From contig NZ_PDHO01000001.1 in the NCBI RefSeq assembly GCF_002887815.1, positions 400,579 through 464,578 on the forward strand: a DNA stretch of 64,000 bases, in the 5' to 3' direction. The position numbers and the translations under genes are program-made. Shown here in pieces: positions 45,979-54,112 of this stretch. Position 1 is the first letter of the stretch. The number at the start of each line of letters is the position of its first letter. Source of the DNA: Mycobacterium sp. ENV421 (GTDB lineage: Bacteria; Actinomycetota; Actinomycetes; Mycobacteriales; Mycobacteriaceae). The notes beneath the pieces were generated by a model that saw only the letters and a list, made by a program, of their open reading frames with translations, did no database searches and was not told the DNA's origin.

Positions 45979-46755
45979 ATGCTCGGAGTCATCGGCGGCA
46001 GCGGTTTCTACACCTTCTTCGGGGCCGACGCGCGCAGCGTCAACCTGGATACGCCCTACGGGGAGCCGAGTGCGCCGATCACGGTCGGCCGGGTCGGACA
46101 GCACGAGGTCGCCTTTCTGCCCCGGCACGGCCTGAGCCATGAGTTCTCGCCCCACAAGGTGCCCTACCGGGCCAACATGTGGGCGCTGCGTGCACTCGGC
46201 GTGCGGCGGGTGTTCGGGCCGTGCGCAGTCGGCAGCCTCACTCCCGAGCTCGGACCGGGTGCCGTCGTCGTCCCCGATCAATTGGTCGACCGGACCCGGG
46301 GCAGGCTGGACACGTACTTCGACTCCGGCGGTATCCATGTCGGCTTCGCCGATCCGTACTGCCCGACGTTGCGCTCGGCGGTGACGGGGCTGCCCGGTGT
46401 GGTCGACGGCGGCACCATGGTGGTGGTGCAGGGGCCACGGTTCTCCACCCGAGCCGAGAGTCAGTGGTTCGCGCGCGAAGGGTTCAGCTTGATCAACATG
46501 ACCGGATATCCCGAGGCGGTGCTCGCCCGGGAGTTGGAAATGTGTTATGCGGCAATTGCTTTGGTGACCGATCTGGATGCCGGCGTGGATGTCGGGGCGG
46601 GTGTTCGCGCGGTTGACGTCTTCGCGGAGTTCGAGAAGAACATGGGGCCGTTCAAGCAGTTGGTGCTGGAAGCCATCGACCAGGTGGCGTCTGACCGCGT
46701 GTGCGAGCACTGCCTTGCGCACGAAGGTGTCGAGTTGCCGTTCGACCTGCCATGA
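45979..46755 (+). CDS. mtnP: S-methyl-5'-thioadenosine phosphorylase
   Basis: Phosphorolysis of methylthioadenosine (or related purine nucleosides) in methionine salvage; Rv0535 is named pnp. The 258-residue protein opens IGGSGFYTFF, has FLPRHGLSHEFSPHKVPYRANM for substrate/phosphate binding, VVVQGPRFSTRAE and the C-terminal base-binding DLDAGVD. A CxxC near the end (CEHCLAHEG) is common in actinobacterial members. ATG 45979 is chosen since the first residues are the beta strand of the fold. Stop overlaps the epimerase gene by four bases. Confidence 0.93.
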   Translation: MLGVIGGSGFYTFFGADARSVNLDTPYGEPSAPITVGRVGQHEVAFLPRHGLSHEFSPHKVPYRANMWALRALGVRRVFGPCAVGSLTPELGPGAVVVPDQLVDRTRGRLDTYFDSGGIHVGFADPYCPTLRSAVTGLPGVVDGGTMVVVQGPRFSTRAESQWFAREGFSLINMTGYPEAVLARELEMCYAAIALVTDLDAGVDVGAGVRAVDVFAEFEKNMGPFKQLVLEAIDQVASDRVCEHCLAHEGVELPFDLP

Positions 46756-47783
46756 GGATCCTGCTGACCGGCGCGGCCGGGTTCATCGGCAGCCGGGTGC
46801 GCACGGCGCTGTTGGCTGACGGGCACGAGGTGGTGGCCGCAGACGTCATGCTCGACGCGGCTCATGGTCCCGGGGCCCAACTGCCCGACGACACCCACCG
46901 GGTCGACGTGCGCGACGCGGATGCCTTGGCGCCCTTGCTGTCCGGGGTCGACGCCGTGTGCCATCAGGCCGCTGTGGTGGGGGCGGGTGTCAACGCCGCC
47001 GACGCGCCGTCCTACGGCAGTCACAACGACTATGGGACCGCAGTTCTGCTGGCGCAGATGTTCGCCGCCGGCGTGCAGCGGTTGGTGTTGGCGTCGTCGA
47101 TGGTGGTCTACGGCCAGGGCGGATACCGCTGCCCCGAACACGGTGCCGTCGAACCATTGCCGCGCACCCGGGCCGACCTCGATGCCGGCGTCTTCGAACA
47201 TCGTTGCCCCCTCGGGGGTGAGGAACTGCAGTGGCAGCTGGTCGGTGAGGACGCGCCGCTGCGCCCCCGCAGCCTGTACGCCGCCAGCAAGGCGGCTCAG
47301 GAGCACTACGCGCTGGCGTGGGCTGAATCGACCGGCGGGTCGGTGGTCGCGCTGCGCTATCACAATGTCTACGGCCCCGGCATGCCGCGTGACACCCCGT
47401 ACTCGGGAGTGGCCGCGATATTCCGGTCGTCGCTCGAGAAGGGCGAGCCGCCAAGGGTTTTCGAAGACGGCGGCCAGATGCGAGATTTCGTGCACGTTGA
47501 CGACGTCGCGGCGGCAAACGTCGCGGCCGTGCATTCGGAAGCCGGTGGATTTCTGGCGGCGAACGTGTGCTCGGGGCGGCCGGTCTCGATCATGACGGTC
47601 GCCACCCGGATCTGCGAGGCTCGGGGTGGCCCGGCGCCGGTGGTCACCGGCCAGTTCCGCAGCGGTGACGTCCGCCACATCGTGGCCGATCCCGCCCTGG
47701 CTGCCGAGCGGCTGGGATTTCGGGCCGAGGTCGACCCGGACCGGGGACTGCGGGACTTCGCCTTCGCGCCCTTGCGGGCGTGA
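46752..47783 (+). CDS. galE3: UDP-sugar epimerase/dehydratase family protein (Rv0536-like)
   Basis: A 343-residue extended SDR. The cofactor motif is TGAAGFIGSRV (residues 7-17), and the active site shows SSMVVYG and YAASKAAQE (Tyr-x3-Lys), followed by LRYHNVYGPGM. This is the GalE/WcaG layout; the sugar substrate is not clear. ATG 46752 overlaps the mtnP stop (ATGA). H37Rv names this galE3. Confidence 0.88.
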   Translation: MRILLTGAAGFIGSRVRTALLADGHEVVAADVMLDAAHGPGAQLPDDTHRVDVRDADALAPLLSGVDAVCHQAAVVGAGVNAADAPSYGSHNDYGTAVLLAQMFAAGVQRLVLASSMVVYGQGGYRCPEHGAVEPLPRTRADLDAGVFEHRCPLGGEELQWQLVGEDAPLRPRSLYAASKAAQEHYALAWAESTGGSVVALRYHNVYGPGMPRDTPYSGVAAIFRSSLEKGEPPRVFEDGGQMRDFVHVDDVAAANVAAVHSEAGGFLAANVCSGRPVSIMTVATRICEARGGPAPVVTGQFRSGDVRHIVADPALAAERLGFRAEVDPDRGLRDFAFAPLRA

Positions 47784-47853
47784 CCCGCGCCACATCTTTA
47801 AATCCCTTCGCTCCGTGGGCATTTCATGGATGATGTCCGCGGTCCCCGGAACT

Positions 47854-47930
47854 GGTGACAATAGTCACCTTCGGCGCGGGGAGCGCTGACTAAACCGCAC
47901 CGCAATGGCAGAATCTGGATTGGTTCCAAT
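47854..47930. promoter_or_regulatory. Palindromes upstream of ahpC
   Basis: GGTGAC-AATA-GTCACC (47854-47869) is a perfect 6-4-6 palindrome, and ATTGG-TT-CCAAT (47919-47930) is a 5-2-5 palindrome. Both lie in the 174-bp region before ahpC. They are candidate operators for a redox regulator; neither fits the OxyR T-N11-A pattern well. A TAGCTATAC stretch (47932-47940) may be the -10 but lies close to the ribosome-binding site. Confidence 0.4.
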
Positions 47931-47957
47931 TTAGCTATACAAGGAGTGGTGACGATC

Positions 47958-48545
47958 ATGGCTCTGTTGACAATCGGGGATCAGTTCCCGGCCTATGACC
48001 TCAAAGCGGTTGTCGGGGGTGACCTGTCGAAGGTCAACGCCCAGCAGCCCGACGATTACTTCATTCAGGTGACGAGCTCGGACAGCCCGGGCAAGTGGCG
48101 CATTATCTTCTTCTGGCCCAAGGACTTCACGTTCGTCTGCCCCACTGAGATCGCCGCGTTCGGCAAGCTCAACGACGAGTTCGAAGACCGCGATGCCCAG
48201 GTGATCGGGGTGTCGGTGGACAACGAGTTCGTCCACTTCCAGTGGCGCGCGCAGCACGAGGATCTCAAGAAGCTGCCGTTCCCGATGGTGTCCGACCTCA
48301 AGCGCGAGCTCGCCCTGGCCACCGGCGTGCTCAACGCCGACGGCGTGGCCGACCGTGCCACGTTCATCGTCGACCCGAACAACGAGATCCAATTCGTCTC
48401 GGTGACCGCGGGATCGGTCGGCCGCAACGTCGACGAGGTGCTGCGGGTGCTCGACGCGTTGCAGTCCGACGAGCTGTGTGCCTGCAACTGGAAGAAGGGC
48501 GACCCGACCATCGACGCCGGCGAGTTGCTGGCCGAGGCGGTCTGA
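47958..48545 (+). CDS. ahpC: Alkyl hydroperoxide reductase AhpC (peroxiredoxin)
   Basis: A 195-residue typical 2-Cys peroxiredoxin that reduces organic peroxides and peroxynitrite. The peroxidatic Cys61 is in [11 protein letters not shown]; the C-terminal half ends with CACNWKKGD, giving Cys174 and Cys176 as in the mycobacterial three-cysteine enzyme. Start ATG 47958; AAGGAG lies 11 bases upstream. ahpD follows by two bases. In H37Rv ahpCD stand next to oxyR at a different locus; here no oxyR is adjacent, so the pair has a different context. Confidence 0.96.
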   Translation: MALLTIGDQFPAYDLKAVVGGDLSKVNAQQPDDYFIQVTSSDSPGKWRIIFFWPKDFTFVCPTEIAAFGKLNDEFEDRDAQVIGVSVDNEFVHFQWRAQHEDLKKLPFPMVSDLKRELALATGVLNADGVADRATFIVDPNNEIQFVSVTAGSVGRNVDEVLRVLDALQSDELCACNWKKGDPTIDAGELLAEAV

Positions 48546-48547
48546 GC

Positions 48548-49081
48548 ATGAGCATCGATAACGTCAAGGAAGCTCTGCCGGAGTACGCCAAGGATCTCAA
48601 GCTCAACCTGGGCAGCATCGTCCGCTCGACCGAGCTGACCGAACAGCAGTTGTGGGGCGCGCTCGTGGCGACCGCCGCGGCGACCAAGTCCGAGCGGCTG
48701 CTGCGCGAGGTGACCGAGGACGCCTTGGACGTGCTGTCCGAGGAGGCGTATCACGCCGCGTTGGGCGCTGCCGCGATCATGGGGATGAACAACGTCTTCT
48801 ACCGCACCAAGTATCAGCTCGAGGGTCGGTATGACGACCTGCGGGCCGGTCTACGGATGAACATCATCGCCAACCCGGGCGTGGCCAAGGCGGACTTCGA
48901 GCTGTGGTCGCTGGCCGTGTCGGCGATCAACGGGTGTGCGCAATGCCTGACCGCGCACGAGGACGAGCTACGTAAGGCCGAGGTGTCCCGGACGGTGATC
49001 TTCGAGGCGATCCGGCTGGCGTCGATCGTGTCCGGGGTTGCACAAGCCCTGCTCACGGCGCAGGCGCTCACCCCCGCCTGA
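48548..49081 (+). CDS. ahpD: Alkyl hydroperoxidase D
   Basis: A 177-residue all-helical AhpD/CMD-family protein that recycles AhpC in mycobacteria together with dihydrolipoamide systems. The catalytic CxxC is [11 protein letters not shown] with Cys130, Cys133 and His137, the same numbering as the characterised mycobacterial enzyme. ATG 48548 starts two bases after the ahpC stop. A 16-bp hairpin after the stop ends the operon. Confidence 0.96.
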   Translation: MSIDNVKEALPEYAKDLKLNLGSIVRSTELTEQQLWGALVATAAATKSERLLREVTEDALDVLSEEAYHAALGAAAIMGMNNVFYRTKYQLEGRYDDLRAGLRMNIIANPGVAKADFELWSLAVSAINGCAQCLTAHEDELRKAEVSRTVIFEAIRLASIVSGVAQALLTAQALTPA

Positions 49082-49091
49082 TCGATCAGCA

Positions 49092-49139
49092 GCTCGACCC
49101 CCTTCCCAACCCGGTGGTTGGTCGGGAAGGGGGTCGAGC
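49092..49139 (+). terminator. Perfect 16-bp hairpin terminator after ahpD
   Basis: GCTCGACCCCCTTCCC (49092-49107) pairs perfectly with its complement at 49124-49139; the loop has a small AACC/GGTT inner stem. It starts 11 bases after the ahpD stop and ends 13 bases before the next start. Confidence 0.85.
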
Positions 49140-49152
49140 GCATACTGGGCCG

Positions 49153-50277
49153 GTGAAGACTGAGATCTGCGACCAGTTCGGCATCGAGTTCCCTTTGTTC
49201 GCCTTCAGCCACTGCCGCGACGTCGTAGCCGCCGTGACCAACGCGGGCGGCTTCGGCGTGCTCGGCGGCACCGCCTACACCCCCGATCAGCTCGACCAGG
49301 AGCTCACCTGGATCGACGAGCAGGTGAAGGGCAAGCCGTACGGCGTGGACATCATCGTGCCCGCCAAATTCGAGGGCAAGGGCGAGAACCTCTCGTTCGG
49401 TCAGCTCGCCGACCGCATTCCCGAGGATTTCCGCGGCTTCATCAACGAACTCCTTGCCGCCCACGACATCGACGTCAGCGATCAGCCGCGGATGGCCGCG
49501 TCGTCGCTGAGTGGGGACACCGGCGCGAGCCTGCTCGACGTCTCGCTGAGTCATCCGATCAAGTTGATGGCCAACGCACTCGGCGTTCCGCCGGACTACA
49601 TGATCGAGGCAGGCAAGCAGACCGGCATCCCGGTCGCGGCGCTCGTCGGCGCCAAGGAGCACGCGATCAAACAGGTCAACGCCGGCGTCGACCTCATCGT
49701 CGCGCAGGGCACCGAGGCCGGCGGTCACTGCGGTGAGGTGACCACTCTGGTGCTCATCCCCGAGGTCATCGAAGCCATCAAGCCGATTCGCGAGGTCCCG
49801 GTGCTGGCGGCGGGCGGGATCGTGACGGGCCGGCAGATGGCCGCATCCGTCGCCCTGGGTGCAGCAGGCGCCTGGACGGGTTCGGTGTGGTTGACCACCG
49901 AGGAGGCCGAGACGGCACCGTACACGGTGCAGAAGTTCCTGGCCGCGACGTCGCGCGACACGGTCCGGTCGGCCGGCCGCACGGGAAAGCCGTCGCGCCA
50001 ACTGGTTTCGGATTGGACCGATGCGTGGGCACCGCACGAGGGCGGTCGCCAACCGCTGCCCCTGCCGCTGCAGAACATGATCGCCGAGCCGGTGTTGCGC
50101 CGGATCGACAAGCTCGCCGAGGGCGGCCATCCCGGTGCTCAGGCGTTGGCGACCTACTTCGTCGGCCAGGGCGTCGGGCTGATGAACAAGGTCAAGCCGG
50201 CCCGCGAGGTGGTTCTGGAGTTCATCGAGGATTACCTCGCCGCCGCCGAGCGGCTCAGTAGGTCACTCGACGACTGA
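49153..50277 (+). CDS. NAD(P)H-dependent flavin oxidoreductase (nitronate monooxygenase family)
   Basis: A 374-residue TIM-barrel flavoprotein of the 2-nitropropane dioxygenase/NMO superfamily. Features are AFSHCRDVVAAVTNAGGFGVLGG at the N-terminus (split by residues 13-36), the catalytic-type QGTEAGGHCGEV, and the FMN phosphate site VLAAGGIVTGRQMAA with LGAAGAWTGS. Some relatives instead reduce enoyl or quinone substrates. GTG 49153 lies after the terminator hairpin, which rules out the upstream start at 49114. A CATACT hexamer six bases before the GTG suggests a leaderless transcript. Confidence 0.9.
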   Translation: MKTEICDQFGIEFPLFAFSHCRDVVAAVTNAGGFGVLGGTAYTPDQLDQELTWIDEQVKGKPYGVDIIVPAKFEGKGENLSFGQLADRIPEDFRGFINELLAAHDIDVSDQPRMAASSLSGDTGASLLDVSLSHPIKLMANALGVPPDYMIEAGKQTGIPVAALVGAKEHAIKQVNAGVDLIVAQGTEAGGHCGEVTTLVLIPEVIEAIKPIREVPVLAAGGIVTGRQMAASVALGAAGAWTGSVWLTTEEAETAPYTVQKFLAATSRDTVRSAGRTGKPSRQLVSDWTDAWAPHEGGRQPLPLPLQNMIAEPVLRRIDKLAEGGHPGAQALATYFVGQGVGLMNKVKPAREVVLEFIEDYLAAAERLSRSLDD

Positions 50278-50278
50278 C

Positions 50279-50899
50279 CTACAGCCCCTTCGGCGCAGCC
50301 TTCACGGCCTGCACGTCGGAGGGGTCGCCGTCGAAGTCGACGTGGGCCGGCCGTCCGGTCGCGAACAACAACAGCTCCTCGGGAGCGCCGGTCACCGTCA
50401 CGGCCGGGCCGTGGCCCGCGGTCAGCACGGTCTTGCCGTCGGGGGTGACCAGCTGCACGCGGGCCGGCATTTTGGCCAGCGTCAGCCGGGCCATCATTCC
50501 CAGAGTGCGCCGCAACTTTCCGGTCAGTTCCGCGTCGAGCACCCGCGGCTGCCAGTCCGGCTGGGCGCGGCGGACGTCCTCATGGTGGATGAACATCTCG
50601 GCGACGTTGGCCACCGAATCGACCAGCTTCAGCGGCGAGTAGAGCGGTGGGCCGGCGGCCACCTTGTCCAGCAGGTCGTCCCACTGCGTCTGACCGGCCA
50701 CCGCGTCCTGCACCTTGGCGGTGTGCCCGGCGAACAGCGGAATGAGGATGCCGGGCGCGGCATCCACGCGATACTCGCGAACCATCAAGTGTGCTGCCAG
50801 GTCTCGGGCCGTCCAGCCTTCACACAAGGTCGGTGCGTCGGGTCCGACGTCGCGCAGGGCGGCGACGAGGGCGGCACGTTCACGCTGGGCTACGGACAT
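50279..50899 (-). CDS. TIGR03085/maleylpyruvate isomerase-like (DinB-fold) protein
   Basis: A 206-residue four-helix DinB/mycothiol-dependent fold protein. The N-terminal helices contain LCEGWTARDLAAHLMVRE, and AEMFIHHEDVRRAQP supplies the histidines expected at the metal site (His in LAAHL and HHED). Members of the family are mycothiol-dependent isomerases or unknown metal proteins. ATG 50899 gives the normal N-terminus; GTG 50908 is in frame. The stop lies one base from the preceding convergent gene. Confidence 0.8.
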   Translation of the reverse strand: MSVAQRERAALVAALRDVGPDAPTLCEGWTARDLAAHLMVREYRVDAAPGILIPLFAGHTAKVQDAVAGQTQWDDLLDKVAAGPPLYSPLKLVDSVANVAEMFIHHEDVRRAQPDWQPRVLDAELTGKLRRTLGMMARLTLAKMPARVQLVTPDGKTVLTAGHGPAVTVTGAPEELLLFATGRPAHVDFDGDPSDVQAVKAAPKGL

Positions 50900-50915
50900 C
50901 TCGCCCACGCTACTA

Positions 50916-50978
50916 CGCCCAAACCGACGTTTCGCCGGAGAAGCTCGAGTAGATCGCTGCAGAACGTCGATCTCGGCG
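50916..50978. repeat. Dispersed 63-bp intergenic repeat, copy B
   Basis: Matches 29401-29463 at 52 of 63 positions with no gaps, including CGCCCAAACCGACG at one end and GTCGATCTCGGCG at the other. It fills almost the whole gap between the TIGR03085-like gene and the histidine kinase gene. Confidence 0.85.
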
Positions 50979-50985
50979 AACCTGC

Positions 50986-52014
50986 TCACTCCGACTTCGG
51001 CAGCCGGACCTCGAACCGGGCCCCGTGGGCGGTGTTGTGCGCCGACAGGGTGCCGTGGTGTGCCTGCACCAGCCCGGCCGCGATCGCCAACCCCAGGCCG
51101 GAGCCGCTGGGCAGCGACGAATCCTCGCGCGGCACACGACCGTTCGAGCCGCGATAGGCCACGTCGAACACCCGCGGCAGGTCCGTCTCGTCGATCCCGA
51201 CGCCGGTGTCGTCCACCCGCGCCCACGCGCCGGTGGCATCGCTGCCGAGCGCCAGCGTCACCGCCCCACCGGACGGGGTGTGCGCAATCGCGTTCGCCAC
51301 CAGATTGGACAACACCCGGACCAGCGCGCGATCGCTGCCGATCACCCGGACCGGGTCGGCCGGTACCGACGCGGTCAGGTGCACCCCGGCCCGCTCCGCG
51401 GCGATCTTGTGGGCCGCGATCACGTCGTCGACGACCTCGTCGAGGGCCACCTTCTCGTATGGCGCGTGGACCGCTCCAGCGTTGATCTTCGACATCTCGA
51501 ACAGGTCGTCGACCATCTCGGAGAGCCGAACCGATTCGTGTTCAATGTGTTTGGCCTGCACCCGCACCTCGTCGTCGCTGACCACCCCGTCGGCGATCGC
51601 CTCGGCCAGCGCGCGGATGCCGGCCAGCGGGGTGCGCAGGTCATGGCTGACGAACGCCACCAAGCGGCGTCTGGACTGTTCGGCCATCCGCTCGGCGTCG
51701 TGAATCTCTCTCTCCCACACCGTCCGGCGTGCCTGGTAGCGGGCCAGCATCACCGCCGCGGGCAGTGTCACGATCGCCACGATCAGTAGCACGACGGCGA
51801 TCGGCGCGAACGTGCTGGTGATCATGAATCCGCTGGCGCCCAGCACGCCGGTCAGCGTCGCCAGCGTCGGGATCAACACCAGGGCGACCATCGTGACCGT
51901 CATCGACCAGGACCGGGCCAGCCGGATCACCAACGCGCCCAACAGGACTACCGGCAGCGAGCAGGCCAGCGCAAGTACCGCGATCTGGGCGAGATCATGC
52001 GGTGGCACGGTCAC
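50986..52014 (-). CDS. Sensor histidine kinase of an orphan-locus two-component system
   Basis: A 342-residue membrane kinase. Two helices span about residues 8-28 and 35-85 (three hydrophobic stretches in all), then a HAMP-less linker and the phosphoacceptor LVAFVSHDLRTPLAGI, N-box NLVANAIAHTP, DDTGVGIDETD and GSGLGLAIAAGL. The extracytoplasmic loop is very short, so it may sense membrane or cytoplasmic signals. GTG 52014 overlaps the response regulator end by 20 bases; an ATG further upstream would lie inside the regulator gene. H37Rv has no such pair here. Confidence 0.9.
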   Translation of the reverse strand: MTVPPHDLAQIAVLALACSLPVVLLGALVIRLARSWSMTVTMVALVLIPTLATLTGVLGASGFMITSTFAPIAVVLLIVAIVTLPAAVMLARYQARRTVWEREIHDAERMAEQSRRRLVAFVSHDLRTPLAGIRALAEAIADGVVSDDEVRVQAKHIEHESVRLSEMVDDLFEMSKINAGAVHAPYEKVALDEVVDDVIAAHKIAAERAGVHLTASVPADPVRVIGSDRALVRVLSNLVANAIAHTPSGGAVTLALGSDATGAWARVDDTGVGIDETDLPRVFDVAYRGSNGRVPREDSSLPSGSGLGLAIAAGLVQAHHGTLSAHNTAHGARFEVRLPKSE

Positions 52015-52699
52015 CGCCGCCGGCTTCACCGCGCCACAGGTACCCACGGCCCCAGACCGTTTGTACGCGGTGATGATCGCCGAGCTTGGACCGCAAGCGC
52101 TTGACATGCACGGTGACCGTCGACAGGTCACCGAAGTCCCAATGCCACACCTGCTGCAGCAACTCCTCGCGGGAGAACACGGTGTCGGTGTGCGTCAGGA
52201 AGAACAGCAGCAGATCGAATTCGCGGTTGGTCAAGCCCACCGGCTTACCGTCGATCTGCACGGCACGCGCCGCCGTCGACACCGTCAGGTCACCGACGGT
52301 CATCTCCAGCGGGAGAGCGGCCGCGGGGGCCGGGGCCCGCCGCAACACCGAACGCACCCGCAGCGCGAGCTCGCGCGGGCTGAACGGCTTGGTCAGGTAG
52401 TCGTCGGCGCCGGCCTCCAGCCCCGCAATGCGGTCTTCTTCCTCGCCGAGCGCGGTCAGCAGGATCACCGGAACGCTGAAGTCGCCGTGCTGGCGCAGGG
52501 TTCGGCACAGCGACAGACCGTTGGGTCCGGGCATCATCACGTCGAGCACCGCGACGTCGATTCGCTGCGTGCCCAGCACCCGCAGCGCCTCGCTCCCATC
52601 GCCCGCCACTGCCACTTCCAGGCCGTCGCGCTCGAGGTATCGGCGCACCACGTCACGGACGACGGTGTCGTCGTCGGCGATGAGCACACGTGCGGGCAT
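51995..52699 (-). CDS. OmpR-family response regulator
   Basis: A 234-residue regulator. The receiver has ADDD near residues 8-11, phosphoacceptor Asp53 in VLDVMMPGPNG and Lys in YLTKPFSPREL; the effector is a winged helix (FDLLLFFLTH, RVKRLRSKLGDHH-type recognition helix). It is the upstream gene of the pair and its stop lies inside the kinase's first codons. Target genes unknown; the adjacent divergent glycosyltransferase gene has its own leaderless promoter. Confidence 0.93.
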   Translation of the reverse strand: MPARVLIADDDTVVRDVVRRYLERDGLEVAVAGDGSEALRVLGTQRIDVAVLDVMMPGPNGLSLCRTLRQHGDFSVPVILLTALGEEEDRIAGLEAGADDYLTKPFSPRELALRVRSVLRRAPAPAAALPLEMTVGDLTVSTAARAVQIDGKPVGLTNREFDLLLFFLTHTDTVFSREELLQQVWHWDFGDLSTVTVHVKRLRSKLGDHHRVQTVWGRGYLWRGEAGGGDRATA

Positions 52700-52786
52700 A
52701 GGAAAAGGTTAGCCAACAGCAGCCTTCACCTGCACCAACGTCACGATTTTGTCATTCCCTCCCGCGCAGATTCGCCAATGCTCGCC

Positions 52787-52792
52787 TAGGTT
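52787..52792 (+). promoter_or_regulatory. -10 element of the glycosyltransferase cluster
   Basis: TAGGTT lies seven bases before ATG 52800 with no ribosome-binding site. It marks the likely start of the five-gene transcript to 56387. Confidence 0.5.
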
Positions 52793-52799
52793 GGCTCCT

Positions 52800-53456
52800 A
52801 TGCCCGACTGTCCGGTCACGGTGGTGCTGCCCTGCCTGAACGAAGCGGATTCACTGCCCACCGTGCTGGCCGCCATGCCGCCTGGTTATCGCGCTCTGGT
52901 CGTGGACAACAACAGCACCGACGGCACGGCGCAGGTCGCTGAGCAGCACGGCGCGGACGTGGTCCACGAGGCCCGGCCGGGCTACGGATCCGCGGTTCAC
53001 GCCGGGGTGCTGGCGGCCACCACGCCCATCGTCGCGGTGCTCGACGGTGACGGTTCGCTGGACCCCGCCGATCTGCCGCGGCTGGTCGCCGCGCTGGAGG
53101 CCGGCGCCGACATGGTGACCGGCCGGCGCCGTCCGCTGCCAGGGGTGACATGGCCCTGGCATGCCCGTTTGGGCACCGCGGCGGTGTGCTGGCGGTTGCG
53201 GACCCGGCATCGGCTGCCGGTCCACGACATCGCGCCGATGCGGGTGGCCACCCGTGACGCGTTGCTGGCACTCGGCGTAGTCGACCGCCGTTCGGGGTAC
53301 CCGCTCGAACTACTGGTTCGTGCCGCTGCCGCGGGATGGCGTGTGGTGGAGGTCGACGTCGACTACGGCCCGCGGGTCGGCGGCAAATCGAAGGTCAGCG
53401 GGTCGGTGCGAGGAAGCTTCACCGCCGCCGTTGACTTCTGGAAGGTCATTTCGTGA
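52800..53456 (+). CDS. Family 2 glycosyltransferase (Rv0539-like)
   Basis: A 218-residue GT-A enzyme of the dolichyl-phosphate-mannose synthase-like group. It has VVLPCLNEADSLP at the N-terminus, VDNNSTDGT, and the metal-binding VLDGDGSLDP. No C-terminal membrane domain is present, so it may act on a lipid-phosphate acceptor as a peripheral protein. ATG 52800 follows the leaderless -10; an earlier start at 52749 is upstream of the -10 and is rejected. The stop overlaps the next gene by four bases. Confidence 0.9.
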   Translation: MPDCPVTVVLPCLNEADSLPTVLAAMPPGYRALVVDNNSTDGTAQVAEQHGADVVHEARPGYGSAVHAGVLAATTPIVAVLDGDGSLDPADLPRLVAALEAGADMVTGRRRPLPGVTWPWHARLGTAAVCWRLRTRHRLPVHDIAPMRVATRDALLALGVVDRRSGYPLELLVRAAAAGWRVVEVDVDYGPRVGGKSKVSGSVRGSFTAAVDFWKVIS

Positions 53457-54112
53457 CGCCGATCCCGGTCACCGTGCTGGTGGTGGCCAAAGCGCCGATA
53501 CCCGGACTCGCCAAGACCCGGTTGGCCGCGACGGTGGGGGACCGTGCGGCGGCCGACATCGCTGCCGCCGCGCTGTTGGACACCCTCGACGCGGTGGCCG
53601 AAGCCCCGGTCACGCATCGGGTGGTCGCGATGACCGGCGAGCTGGATCACGCCTGCCGGGCCGATGAGATACACGATCGGCTCGCCGACTTCACCGTGAT
53701 CGCGCAACGCGGTGACGGCTTCGCCGACCGGCTGGCCAATGCGCACACCGACGCCGCGACGGTTCGTCAGCCGGTTCTGCAGATCGGGATGGACACCCCG
53801 CAGGTGAGCGCGGAGCTTCTCACCGCCTGCGCCCACCGGCTGATCGACGCACAGGCCGTACTCGGAATGGCGCGCGACGGCGGGTGGTGGGTGCTCGGCG
53901 TGTCCGACGGCGCGAGTGCCGACTGTCTGCGTGATGTGCCGATGTCCCAGTCCGACACCGGCGCTGTAACGCTCGCCGCGCTGGAGCACACCGGTATTTC
54001 CGTGACCCTTGTCGAGGAACTGCACGACGTCGACGCCGTCGACGACATTCCTGCCGTCCGCGCCGCCTGCGCACCGTCGAGTCGGTTCGCCCAAGCCACC
54101 CGAGGACTGTGA
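53453..54112 (+). CDS. DUF2064 / TIGR04282 family glycosyltransferase-like protein
   Basis: A 219-residue nucleotidyltransferase-like protein related to CofC/GT-A folds. It begins VTVLVVAKAPIPGLAKTRLA, the conserved N-terminal loop of DUF2064, and has QIGMDTPQV and DGGWWVLGVS. The substrate is unknown. GTG 53453 overlaps the GT2 stop (GTGA) and the next gene starts directly after its stop, so they are translated together. Rv0540 is the H37Rv counterpart. Confidence 0.9.
   Translation: MTPIPVTVLVVAKAPIPGLAKTRLAATVGDRAAADIAAAALLDTLDAVAEAPVTHRVVAMTGELDHACRADEIHDRLADFTVIAQRGDGFADRLANAHTDAATVRQPVLQIGMDTPQVSAELLTACAHRLIDAQAVLGMARDGGWWVLGVSDGASADCLRDVPMSQSDTGAVTLAALEHTGISVTLVEELHDVDAVDDIPAVRAACAPSSRFAQATRGL

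Noticed and set aside
49114..49152. Earlier start for the flavin oxidoreductase gene.
   Set aside because: It lies within the 16-bp terminator hairpin of ahpD; GTG 49153 is after it and gives a proper N-terminus.
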